A DNA stretch of 64,000 nt from Diplocarpon mali. Lineage: Eukaryota > Ascomycota > Leotiomycetes > Helotiales > Drepanopezizaceae. The stretch lies in assembly GCA_024741835.1 (NCBI GenBank), contig JAENRP010000220.1:5770-69769 (forward strand). The letters are read 5' to 3'. Position 1 is the first letter of the stretch; the number at the start of each line of letters is the position of its first letter. The notes beneath the pieces are model-generated. The model worked only from the letters and a program-made list of their open reading frames with translations, was not told the DNA's origin and did no database searches. Below, piece by piece: positions 46,750 to 57,893 of this stretch. The translations under genes and the position numbers were made by a program.

Positions 46750-47154
46750 AGGGGTTCTTTATGTATCGCGGGGTCGTTAGCGCGATATTGAACGTGGTAT
46801 GAGGTTGAATGTCCGGCCGGGGGGGGAGGACGGGGGGGAATCTCGACGGCTATCCGCGGAGGTTGCACGAGTGAAGACGTACTTTTCGGAGAATCGAGGT
46901 GAAGTCGAATCGCAGTGATCGGTGTAGATAGAGGCAGAGGGGATCTTTACTAACAATCACATCGGCTCTCGAAGACGCGTAGGAAGGAGCGATTCGATGA
47001 TCGACGTTGACAAGAGGGTAAATAGAATCTTCGACTTAAACGCGTACAAGGAGAAGCTGTGGGAGACGGAATTGTTGTCAGCTTCAATGGAGGGGGGGGG
47101 AGTACGAGCAATGTTAAACTCAACTGGAACTACTTGAATGAACAATAGGAGGGG
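46750..47154. promoter_or_regulatory. STRE cluster upstream of TPS1
   Basis: Four AGGGG elements lie on the plus strand (CCCCT on the coding strand) at 46750-46754, 46938-46942, 47091-47095 and 47150-47154, about 60 to 465 bp before the TPS1 start at 46689. All four share one orientation. STREs drive trehalose synthase genes in yeast through Msn2/4. Roughly one match would be expected by chance in this length. Confidence 0.45.
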
Positions 47155-49778
47155 CGGCTCGTTCCCTGATTAGTAAGTGACAGGAGGAGCTGGTAGGTTT
47201 GAGCAGCGACGTAATTGTTCCCGAGGCTACCGATGCCATCGCACAGTATTTTCTCGCAGCATGGAGCATGGATTCGGAAAATCTACTGCAAGTACCGTGT
47301 GCAAAGTACACAGGCACACCCGCCAACCTTCCAGTCCAATAATTACTTGATCGCAGTACAAAGTATTCGTCGGCTTTGACTTGGGAAATGCTGGCCGGGA
47401 CAGTTAACCTCTCGCCGTACATGCGACAGCTTGCTGACCTTGTACAGTACACTGCTTCCAAGGACTGGAATTACTGATTGTTCTCGATTCACTTCCGGAG
47501 CAAAGATCCTTTCTTCTCTATCGTCTGGCCAGATGCCCTAGTCGTACCAACCTCCTCTGGCCCGATGCTGTCCGACACGCTTTTTCTGATCATATGTGAC
47601 AACTCTCGGCCTAGCAAATAGCGACGCTGGCTTTCTGGCTACGCTTCACCTTGCAACATGCAGCATGGGCTCGACCTCCCGAGTCGCAGGGATGGGGGCT
47701 ACTGTATGGCAAACTGGATGAGCATCCAAGAGATCCGTAGCCAACCAATCCCTCACGACTCGCCGCTCAGAGAGCTATCACGGCTTTGCCCGCCCAGCAA
47801 TGCAGCCGTGTGAGTGAGACGATATGGTGCAAGTCGCAAAGGCAGTGGGAACACCGGTCGGAGCGCTAGAGAATCAAAGGCCTGGGGAGAATCACCCGAT
47901 ATCAGCTTTGCTATCACGTGACTGTGTCAAAAACCCAGCCAGTACGAGGGGGAGGGGTAAGAATAGCTACTCACATAGACGTTCTTGGTTCCCTTATGTG
48001 AGTTAGTTATTCTTCGCATGAACCGGAGCTTTGCAAGCATGCATAATCTGTTCGGTCTCCAGAGCTATGGACTGTCCTCGCAAGCATTTAGGCCGCGCAA
48101 AACTGCTTTTCAACACAGCACCGTAGTACCTCTCTAACCAGACTGTATTGAATCCTAGTAAGGGGAATTCGTAATTGTAAGAGAAGATTTATCTGTTCGT
48201 TCTTACTGAGCTCTGTTAGCTAACTCGCAGATTTAATGCTGTGGATCTGCTGTTTCTATCATATGTTGCGAAATTTTTGAATTCTTCGATATGTCCGGGC
48301 GTTTTTTTGAATACAGCTTATTTGAAATCAGAGGTTTGTGTGTTTAAGGATTGAAATCCAACTCTCGAATACAATATACTGCTTCTTGAGTAGCTTGCCA
48401 GATCTGGGGCGAATCAGGCTTGTTCTGGGGAAACAATTTACAAAGCTTGTGTTAAAAACAGCTCCAATCCCGGGTTTAGAATAACGCCATAACGTCCCCG
48501 TTCGAGATCGCCGATTTTAAACGGTCAACGAGCCCTAAATCTGTTTAACCGGTGGCAGAGACAATCGAGATATAATAACTCTTAATTTTATTTCAATAAC
48601 CTCAAAAGCTTGCATATGTATCATTCAGTATCCACGCTCTGCTACAAGCAAGTCTGAAATCAGAAACAATTCCTCGGGCTCTTCAATCACGTCTCACAGT
48701 AGTCTCTCCTAAATCGACAATCTCGGCTCAAGGACCGGAAAGGCCAGCAACCCAAGCAGAATTTTAGCATAGCAATCCGATCAAACCTTTCTCTGTAAAT
48801 CTACCGAGCCATGTATCTCAACCCAACCAGTTCTCATGCGCTTGGCTCACATTCGCAACTACTCGCAATTACTAGCAGCATCAGCATCGTCAAGGCCAGC
48901 ACATCCGACATGATCCTTTTGATTACTGTTTTCCATTTCATCCGGCACTGCTTGTGATGATTTTCAAGACTATAGAATGAGCACAGAAGATATGTAGCGA
49001 GTCCCAGGAAACTCATATTGATGTTCTCCAAGTAATCGTTTTGAAGTATGATGTAACTAGCGGAAGGTAAAAAGGAAGAACGTACTATATGTGGTAAGAC
49101 TTGACAGCAGGAAGACCTCATGTCTATACTCGTGCAAGAGGGTCTCTTTTTCCAAGAGCAGTGAAAACGTCTAGGGCCTCAACACCAGCAAGTGCGAGGA
49201 CACAATTTCGCTCCGTCCTATTGGTCCAATCACAAAAATTCTCACTGTTGCTTGAGATGCGAGAGTATCCTGTAAGACAGCTTAGAAGTTGTCGGCCCGT
49301 GCTAGAGTGTCTATAATTACTGAGTATCTGCGATGAAGATGTCCTCGTTTCTGTGCTGCATCTGTTCGAGATCCGGTCCCTCACTTAACTCCGAGACTAC
49401 TAAGTTTACTTTCCTCAATCCAAGGGGAATTTCTAGCTCAGAAGTCTAACCACCTCATTTGAAGACCATCTACTGACTATGAAAAACCATTGATGTTTGT
49501 TGGCTGGAGTGAACCATCCACTCTTGCATAACTGAAGTAGTGAACATCTCCTACGGTGCAGGACAGAAATTTCCGACGAAAATTGAAGGATCACACAAAC
49601 CTTGAACTCTTTGATGGCGTAATTGCTAGGCATAATTCTCTATGGCTGCTCTCGAAACATCTGGACGCGAGCACACCGGGTATAATCACGAGCGCATAAC
49701 AGTCTCGCACCCTCCAGGGACAGCACCCTTTCACAGATCAAATGCCAGCATAAACCATCATCCGCGATCTTCCTATTC
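47155..49778. other. 2.6-kb gene-poor region
   Basis: AT-rich from about 48000 with stops in all frames. A minus-strand frame at 48834-49121 has two hydrophobic stretches but no family match. No repeat boundary was found. Confidence 0.45.
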
Positions 49779-50406
49779 CTACATAGTAATCGGTGCCAAC
49801 GGTAATCCGCCAAACGCAAGTATCCCCTCCCTGCATGTCAAATCAACCGCCAACACCGGCGCCGCCGCCGCCACAATTGTCGCGACTTTCAACTTCGGCG
49901 CCACGGCCATGACACTCGGCGTATCGTGATCATACGAGATCCGGTTCAGGCCCTCGGAAGTCTCTTTTAGAAAACCCGCTTTGTCAATAGAGTCTTTTTT
50001 TTTCCCGCGATGAGTGCGTCGACACCGGCGGTAATGTCTGGTGCGATGGGGTCAGAGACCACGGCGATGATCTTGTTAGGGTTGGTTATGTTTTCTGGTG
50101 GCGTTAGACTATCAAGTTTAAGAATATCGTACATGAGGAACTGTTGCACTTACGGGGTGCAAAATTCATGGCATCGTAGTAGGCTATACAATTTTCGTGA
50201 TTCGCCAGCGCGAAGAAATCCCTTATCGCTTGCTATCCCGCAGTACCACCAGTATAATTGCCTGCTGCATATATGATATTCCTGATAGTGCGGCCACAGC
50301 GTAGGAGGTCATTTATGACTAGATCGGTTCCGGCATCACGGGCGGCAAGCGGAGTCGCGGCGAGAAGAGTGTTTGTCGCGAGCAGAACGAATGATTTGAG
50401 ACGCAA
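49779..50406 (-). pseudogene. Decayed HsbA-type cell-wall mannoprotein gene
   Basis: The minus strand from 50406 reads LRLKSFVLLATNTLLAATPLAARD, a signal peptide with a cleavage-like end, then NDLLRCGRTIRNIIYAAGNYTGG. A TAG stop follows, then QAIRDFFALANHENCIAY and YDAMNFAP, a possible GTAAGT intron, SDPIAPDITAGVDALIAGK, and after a frameshift in a run of nine A residues, GLNRISYDHDTPSVMAVAPKL. These match the order of segments in the hydrophobic-surface-binding HsbA family. The start codon position has TTG (or an upstream GTG), there is one stop, and one frameshift. The TAG sits where CAG (Gln) would fit the family. Confidence 0.7.
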
Positions 50407-50910
50407 CACATTACCGGCAGTGAGGAGAATTGGTGTTGTACAGCAGTAAGAAAGTCCTCAGAATATGTCTGGGCCTCAACGTGGATATTTATTTGCCATT
50501 AAAAAATGCCTCTGTTTACAACGCTTCTCCGCTCCCAATTACTGGACCCTGTAGCGAGACGGTGTTGACGATCTCGGCACCTTGCCGCGGGTCCGGCCCA
50601 GCCGATGACGCGTTAGCGCTCGAGAACCTATTAGCATAAAAGAAAATATAGATACGGGAAGTTCCTGGCCACGTCTTGATCTGGTTCCCGGATAACTAAA
50701 ATGGCGTTGCTCTAAGGAACGGAGTAAATTAAAAAGGAGGTCCAGAAAGCGAGCCCCTTTAATATACCAGAATAAGCGAGGTCGACCTCCTTCGGCTATT
50801 CCAATACCAAGTGCATCTCGCACGTGCTTGCGTCCAGCTGTTCAATATCCACACCCTCATTGCTAGATAAAAGCCATCCCAACCTCCGAATTCCCGACGT
50901 AGTTGTACGT
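50407..50910. other. Spacer; no gene seen
   Basis: About 500 bp upstream of the HsbA-like relic. No motif or ORF of note. Confidence 0.45.
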
Positions 50911-51141
50911 CTATTGAGTGAAAGCCGCTGGGCTTTCACCTCGACGATGAGAATTTATCTGAATGGAAAGCTCCAGTATTCTCAACATTGATATAGAGAT
51001 GAGTTGCAAGGCTTCGATGTGTACAGGCGATCTATTCGGCACAGTTCGGCGATATCTTGACGTTTTCGGATCGCAAGGAGCGACTTCACTTGCAAAGATA
51101 AGCGCAAACACAGCCACACTTATGTAAGGAATCAACTTCAC
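50911..51141 (-). CDS. Possible small secreted protein, 76 aa
   Basis: The ATG at 51141 opens MKLIPYISVAVFALIFASEV, a clear signal-peptide shape: Lys, then a hydrophobic core, then small residues before Ala-Pro-Cys. The mature part of about 55 residues is basic with one Cys and matches no family I know. The C-terminal codons overlap a 9-bp perfect inverted repeat (GTGAAAGCC-GCTG-GGCTTTCAC at 50919-50940). Candidate secreted protein or chance ORF. Confidence 0.33.
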   Translation of the reverse strand: MKLIPYISVAVFALIFASEVAPCDPKTSRYRRTVPNRSPVHIEALQLISISMLRILELSIQINSHRRGESPAAFTQ

Positions 51142-52960
51142 TCTTTAGGTACCCAGATTAAAAACAAAAGTGTCTTCGGTTAATAGATATACATCCCTCG
51201 AAACTAAAAGTGAAAATAAATAATATAAAAATTCCTGATTTTGGCTCTACATTGGAAAAGGAATGATTTAGACTAGCTTCGTTAGAAGAAGAAAGGCACA
51301 TGAATTCTAACGAGCGTTGAAGAAGGCTAGCCGGGCAGCCAGGTACTATGCAACAGCTCTGTAGCAGGCCTAAAGCCTTGCAAATTCATATCAGAGCATC
51401 AACTCAGGCTGTCGAATTAATGTGTCGTATCTGAGTTATACAGAAGGTTGACTCGTGCAGCGCAAGCAACCTCTCTCCAGAACTCCTACCAAGCCGAACA
51501 CTAGCTATAACAGCATTAATCGTTCTGCTTGATGCTTACCGCGGAAACTAGCAACTACTCATTCCAAGGGAGGTGCCTTCAAGAGAACTAATTGCGACCA
51601 GGATGTTGAATTTCAATATGGCGAAAAGCCAAATCGACACGGTACCACTGAATCCATTTCCAGCACGCAATACCGCAACATCCGCGATGGCTATATAACT
51701 GATTACCTGTACAGCTTGTTAGCAATACACCTTCTCTACCTCCCAAGTCTATTTTTATTCTAGACAAGAAGTTCTCATAGTGCGATTAACTAATTGTGTA
51801 GGTACATCTTAAAACCGCAAAATAATTCTTCGAATGCTGATTATCAAAGACGCGAAACCCGGTCGATTCAATGCTCTGGTCCTCGTATTTCTTGCATTCA
51901 CTGCTACAACACTGCTCGATATTATGGCGGCACCGAATTAAGATCCTGAAATTAGTGTTGCCTTGGAAATTGACGATCGAGACATCGTGGGTTAGGTTGA
52001 GAATTGTGATGTCGGTGTGGCGGGGTCGAGGATGGTGGTGCTGAGCCTCTGAGGGGCGTGGCCAAGGCCAGGGGAGATGGTTGATCACCGATTTTAGGTC
52101 CATGAAGCTATCAATGCTGGAGACTTCTCGCGATGATGATGCCGCAAAGAGGATTGAAAGTAATTATGAAGAGAGGGCAATATTCATGTATTTTGTAGCG
52201 AGCGTAAATAATAGTCCCTCGAGAATTCTGGGAGATTCCTGCGCAATTTTCTGCTGCCAGTTTCCTGGAGGAAAGACAAGCGGGTGCGATTAGATGGAGA
52301 AAGCAACTGTAAAAAGTATCCCGGAGTAAGCAAGACACTGTGTTCAGGATAGAGGCTGCAGAGGCAAGCCAGACCAGCTTTTGCCTCTATATCGAGTCTA
52401 CGGCAGCTAATAACGTCTCTTGGAGACCGATTGCATATAAAATAATCTAAGATACAAAATAAAATTACGTAAAAGCATGTTTCTGCAACATAACGCCTAA
52501 ACATACGAATGTGTCCGAGCCCCTGTCTCAGCCGCATGGCATAAGCTTTCCACTACCGCCCAGAAGCGGCATTTCCTCTGATGCTAAGCTTGAGCGAATC
52601 CGATCTTTTGAAAACTGAGGATTCTTCTTACATCTCTTCGGCTCGGGAAGAGTGGAATTGGCTTCGAGATGAATGGCATGGCACGGAAGTTTGTTTACTC
52701 GCTTAATACGAGCCCCTGAATAAGCGAGATTTCTTGCCATTCAACACATGTCCCATTCAGCAGTAAATAATTGACGAACCTTGCAAAAGACGACCTCAGA
52801 TTATTAAGAACTATTCGCAAACTATGTCCAGCTAAGTTCTTATATTGGTGCAATACTGTTGATTTTAACTTTTATATTTCACAGGCACTTCTAAACTTCA
52901 AGCATCGCAACTACATCAAAACCGAGTGTCATCGTTGTCGTCATATCATATTAGCCCCGT
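51142..52960. other. 1.8-kb gene-poor AT-rich region
   Basis: Stop-dense on both strands and no conserved motif. The right end should contain the SKI3 3' UTR. Confidence 0.45.
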
Positions 52961-55900
52961 TCATCCTAGTGCAGCTAGAACATCGCCCAGAGTATCCCAG
53001 CCCCAATTGTTCCATGGCGCAATCATAATCGCCTGCTGCGCACCCGCAATCTTCCCCGTACCCGCAAAGGCCTTCGACAGATCCTCAGCCTCCAGATCTC
53101 CTCTTGGCGGAATAGCCTTCAAAGCTGTTTTCAGTGCCATCTCCGCAGTATCTACATTGCCTTCAATTTCTGCCAAGCGATTCCAGGCGTGCGGCTGATG
53201 AGGGTGAAGTAAGATGTCGGTCTGGATCTCGGTCAAGATATTTTGATCAGCGTTCTCGTCCGACAAGGCGGCGATGGCACGCAGTACTTCGCTGACTTGG
53301 ACTTGCTCGAGATTGCTGATGGTATGAATGGTACGCAGGTCTTGGAGCCTGTTGGTAACGTCTGTCATACGGTCGTTATCGAGTAGAGCAATGATTGCGA
53401 GGAGCAGGACAGACTGGACGTGTTCGGGGTACTTTTCGACGCTGCCAAAGAGATATTCTCGAGCCTGCTCCCGTGCCTCGTCGCCGCCTATAGCCCAGAG
53501 AACCTGTGCTAGCAGACACACGGCGTCAGGGTTCCCATTTGACTCTTCGAGGGCGGGAAGAAAATATTGCAGGGCAGCTTCCGGCTCCTCGGAGTAATAC
53601 TGGGCAAGACCCACCGTGAGATGGGCGGAGAGTCTACACCTCTGACGCGATTCGGCTGTGAGCTCGTTACCTGCATCTTCAGCACTGAGTTGCAACGCAG
53701 TATCGCCATTCTCAATTGCTTCTTCGTAGATTCTGGCAGCTAGCTGTGATCGAGCTAGATCAGCTTTCGCTAGCGCAAATCGAGAAAGAGAAGCTGCCGA
53801 CTCGGTAACTTCGTAATCAGCTTCAACAGCTATACAGATTTTAGAAAGCGCCTCCAAGGCCAAAGAAGCATTGTCTATGCGCTCCAAAAAGAGTGTTGAA
53901 AGGTGTTGGTACATAAGATTGCCCGGATTCATGCAGTGCAACTGCCTAAGCGCGAATAATGGTTGAATAAGATCCGTGATACTTGAAGCGGATTTCAGTG
54001 TCAGCAGTTGATCAAAGGTAGACTGCGAGTATTGTCTCTTGGTTATTAACGATGAAGATTCCGAGATTTCCATGGCATGGGTGAATAGAAGATTCGCCTC
54101 TTGAGTGTCACCGTTTAGAAGTAATGCCAGTAATCCTTGTCCGATCCAGGCATGCGCAAAATCCGGATCGTTCGATTGAGCACGCGTGAAGGCCTCATTT
54201 GCCAACTCATAGTCGTTCTGCAGCAGATAAAGTGTACCCAGGTTTGTCCATACATGCGGGCATCTTTCGTTCAAGAAAAGACTTCGGATGAATGAATGCT
54301 GAGCGACCCTCTGATTCAGCTCACTTGTGACAACACCCAGGGCATTCCAGAACTCGGAATTCCCGGCTTCGAGCTCTATGGCACGTTTGAAGCAGCGAAC
54401 AGCGGCTTTGAGATACCTAGTAGATCGCTTTTTCAGGCCAGCACACAGACAGGTATGAGCTCTGTGCTCCGCCCAACCTAGATTAAAGTATGCAACAGCT
54501 TGAGCATGAACATCATGAGCGGACGCATGTATTGCTCGCTTATGGGCGAGCGCGGAAGCATGCATGCATCGCGTGAGATTCAAGCCATCAGCCTCATCTT
54601 CGGAGTAAAGCCCGTTCGCAAACACTACATCAACCCCGACGCCATCGACGTCTGCAAGCAGGTCGTACGCTTCTTCCCCACCCCCAATCTGGAAGAGTTC
54701 TTTTATCTTTACATGCGGAAACTCTACGATGCGGCTCTGTATCCACGAGAAGATCGAACAAGCATCTCCTACCGCCCTCCAGAGATTAAAAGCATCGGGC
54801 CTGCTCGGTGCCAGTGCCAGAGCTGCGTCGATCGTCTCACCTGCTCGTCCGGCGGCGTACCCAAAGAGTCCCTTGTCGATTCCATCCCAAGCACTTTCTA
54901 CAAGTACTTGAATCAAAGCAATAGACACACCAAATTCAGCTGGCCGATCTCTGAGAACCGCTTTGTAGCCACCGATAGCTTCATCGTACTCTCCCAATTC
55001 TCGTTTTACATTGGCAAGCATGTGCTTAGCGAACCATGTCTCGCCGGAACTTTGTCGCTCGACCTCTTGCTCAAACTTCTCGGCATGCTGGAATGCTTTG
55101 GTGGCTGCGATGTACCGACCGGAATTGTGATAACTCTCACCAAGCCCAACCCAAGAATGATAGTCATCGGGAGTGATTCTAAGGGAAGATTGGAAGGACA
55201 CGATGCTTTTCGCATAGTCTTGCTTATTCAATTCTGCGACCCCTAAGGCTGCGAAAGGCCAGCTGATGCCCTTTTTCTTCGATCCGGGTGATGGCCGCAC
55301 CTTTCCAGAGTCCACCACTCTCTGGGCAACTACCTCAACAAGTTCCCACTCACCCTTCTCAGCAAAGATTTTCGCCAGTCGCTCGGCGGCCTCTACTTCT
55401 GAGGCAGATAGTTCAAAAGCCTTCTGAAAACACTTTCGAGATCTCTTCTTGTCTCTCAGATAGTCGGCGTAGAAAATGCCGAGACTGGTATAGGCAGGAG
55501 CATAGTTCAGATTACTTTTCAAGGCGGCTAGAAAGTACGCATACGCACCAGTTCTGTCCTTTCGTGCCGTTTTTGTCGTATCGATGTTCCATATGCAAAT
55601 TCCAACACGATACTGGATCTGAGCTACTAGATCTCGATTACGAGTATCCTTACTGCTGATCTCAGCCAAGCAGCCCTCAAGCTCGCCTCTGCCTCGATCA
55701 TAATCGCCGTTGAGAGCTTTGACCCAGGCAGCTTCTGTTTTGACACGGATGTTGTTTGGGTCACGCTGGAGTGCGCGTGTCAGGAAGTCAATTGCTGCAG
55801 GATAGTCTTCCTCTTCTTCATAGATCAAGCCCACACCAATCAAGGCAGGAGTAGAGGTACTTTTACGCTCAAGAAGCCCGTCAAAAAGAATCTTGGCTTC

Positions 55901-57305
55901 CGGATGGTGTCTCGGGGACTGGTAGTATACCAAAGCAGTACCGAGAAGAGCAGTTATTGCATCGGCAGAGTGTTCAAACTTCAGGCCAGTTTTGTTTGAC
56001 TCTTCTGTGATGATTCTTCGACCACTCCGCATAAGCTCGGCAAGGCTTTCGTGTTCTTCAAGATACTGGTAATATTCTCCCACAAGTCGGTGGGCAAGAA
56101 TCGACTTTCCCGAATCTGACATGCCATCGGTCATGAATAGTAGCCGGTCTTCACCAGAAAGGGGACCGTCAAGTGAGACGCCTCCTCCATCATCATCGTC
56201 ATCACTGTCATCGGACCCGTTATCTCCTCCCTTCAGGGTAGGTGGGGGGGGTAGTGGAAAGGGTGATATTTCGCTGCTCAAAAATCCTCGCAAGACAAGC
56301 GAAAGACCGGCAGTAGGGAACATTTCGCAGTACTCTCGCAAAACGGTGACGTCTAGGTCACCGATATTTTCCACATCTTGCCACTCGATGGCGATATCCC
56401 ACGCCAGCTTGAAACCGTGCTTTATGATGACCATGTCAGTGGCTAGTTTCATAGCTTTCTTACGCTTTACAATCTTCTCTGGCCCAGGCGGAAGTACAGT
56501 TAATGCATCGACACATCTTTGGACAAGTTTTTCTTCGTATTGCCGCCGGATTTCATCGTCATTGCTCCACTCGATAATCTGGCTGTAAATATCTTCGAGA
56601 TCACTGTCCTTCAGCACTTCTCTCTTGACTTCAATCGTGACTTGCCCAATTTTTGCACCAAGTCGAGTTCTACGCTCGCCAATTTCCTTGTTGATACGTT
56701 CCTTTTCTTCAAACTCGGTAATCTGTGCTATGATTTGATATGTATGGGCAGGGTGTGGGATTCTCCCCTCGAGATAGCCATATATGGGACTCGTGGGTAA
56801 CACAAGTTCTTGTGCTTTTCTGTACTGAAGTCGGGTGCCCTGGTGTTTCGCGAATTGGAGGAATGAATCTACAACAGCCTGACATTTGTACTTGTCGTCT
56901 GCGGCTTGGTAGATCTGGGCCAGCCTCAAGGCCGCGGTCTGGTATGCTGCCACCTTCTCACTATCACCCTTCTCGTACAATTGGATGAGACCTTGCCATA
57001 TCTGCGGATCGGAGGCTTTTATACTGGCCGCAGAACCGTAGGCTTTTTCGGCTTCTACAAGCTTGTTTTGTTTGGCAAAGCAGAATCCTAAGAAGATGAA
57101 ACTAGTCATGATTAGCGTTATTTTCTTCTATACACAACATAAATTTAAAGTAAGACTTTGCAACTTCAGATTTTATGGATACATACGCCTGGTAGTTCTT
57201 CGGATCTAGTGCAAGCAGCTTCTGAGCTTCTTCTATAGCGTCATCATATTTTTGGACCTTTACAGCGGCAGAAATAGCTTTCAAAGCTGCCTTCGGTCCC
57301 GACAT
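52961..57305 (-). CDS. ski3: SKI3 (superkiller 3), TPR scaffold of the SKI complex
   Basis: Two exons, 57305-57187 and 57101-52961, give 1419 aa. The start MSGPKAALKAISAAVKVQKYDDAIEEAQKLL and then FIFLGFCFAKQNKLVEAEKAY make the first TPR units. TPR repeats recur along the protein, for example ALIGVGLIYEEEEDYPAAIDF, YAPAYTSLGIFYADYLRDK, WFAKHMLANVKRELGEYDEAI, NSEFWNALGVVTSEL and HVWTNLGTLYLLQNDYELANEAF. An acidic insert (DDSDDDDDGGG) lies near residue 335. The family joins the Ski2 helicase and two Ski8 subunits to feed mRNA to the cytosolic exosome for 3'-to-5' decay. Length matches fungal SKI3. Exon 2 is one 4.1-kb open frame. Confidence 0.93.
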
Positions 57306-57893
57306 GGTATTTGGATTGGCGTTACAGCGGCTAGCATAGCTGAATGTGCCGGTTCGAGAAGACTCACCAATGAATCTGTGCGCAAATAGCGATGTGAAGT
57401 TAACGCGTAGGTTTCGTAGCCTCGTCTTATCCTTGCAGTGGTGGGAGATCTGCCCGCCCATCTGACCCCTGCTATTCCCGGCAGAAACGCGGAATATCGC
57501 CCGGTGCGAGCTGTACGACATCATAATGCATGTTAAAACCACTGGATTCTCTTTATATATTATGCAGACAGTACTTGACTGTGGATATAACACACCGACG
57601 GTCATTCCCTGTGCTACAGCTTCCCGCGCATCCCGATATTGCACGGTTCCTGATTCTTCCTTTTTTATCTAAACACTGTGGACTCGACGGCTGTTGACTT
57701 TCGCAGGGCGACGACTTGTGCCGCAGCGTCACTAATAATTTCGTAACTTTACCTTTCGAGCCCGAGAAATGAAGCCCAGGGGCTAATTTGAAAGCGAGCA
57801 GAACGTCTGACCCCAAATACTTTTTGCCACTTGCTGTTTCCGAACTGCAAAATCGTCAAATATCGACGTCTAAAAACGTCTCAATTTTACAGC
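57306..57893. promoter_or_regulatory. Divergent promoter region between SKI3 and the GH5_12 gene
   Basis: 588 bp between opposed starts. No element could be named with confidence. Confidence 0.45.
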
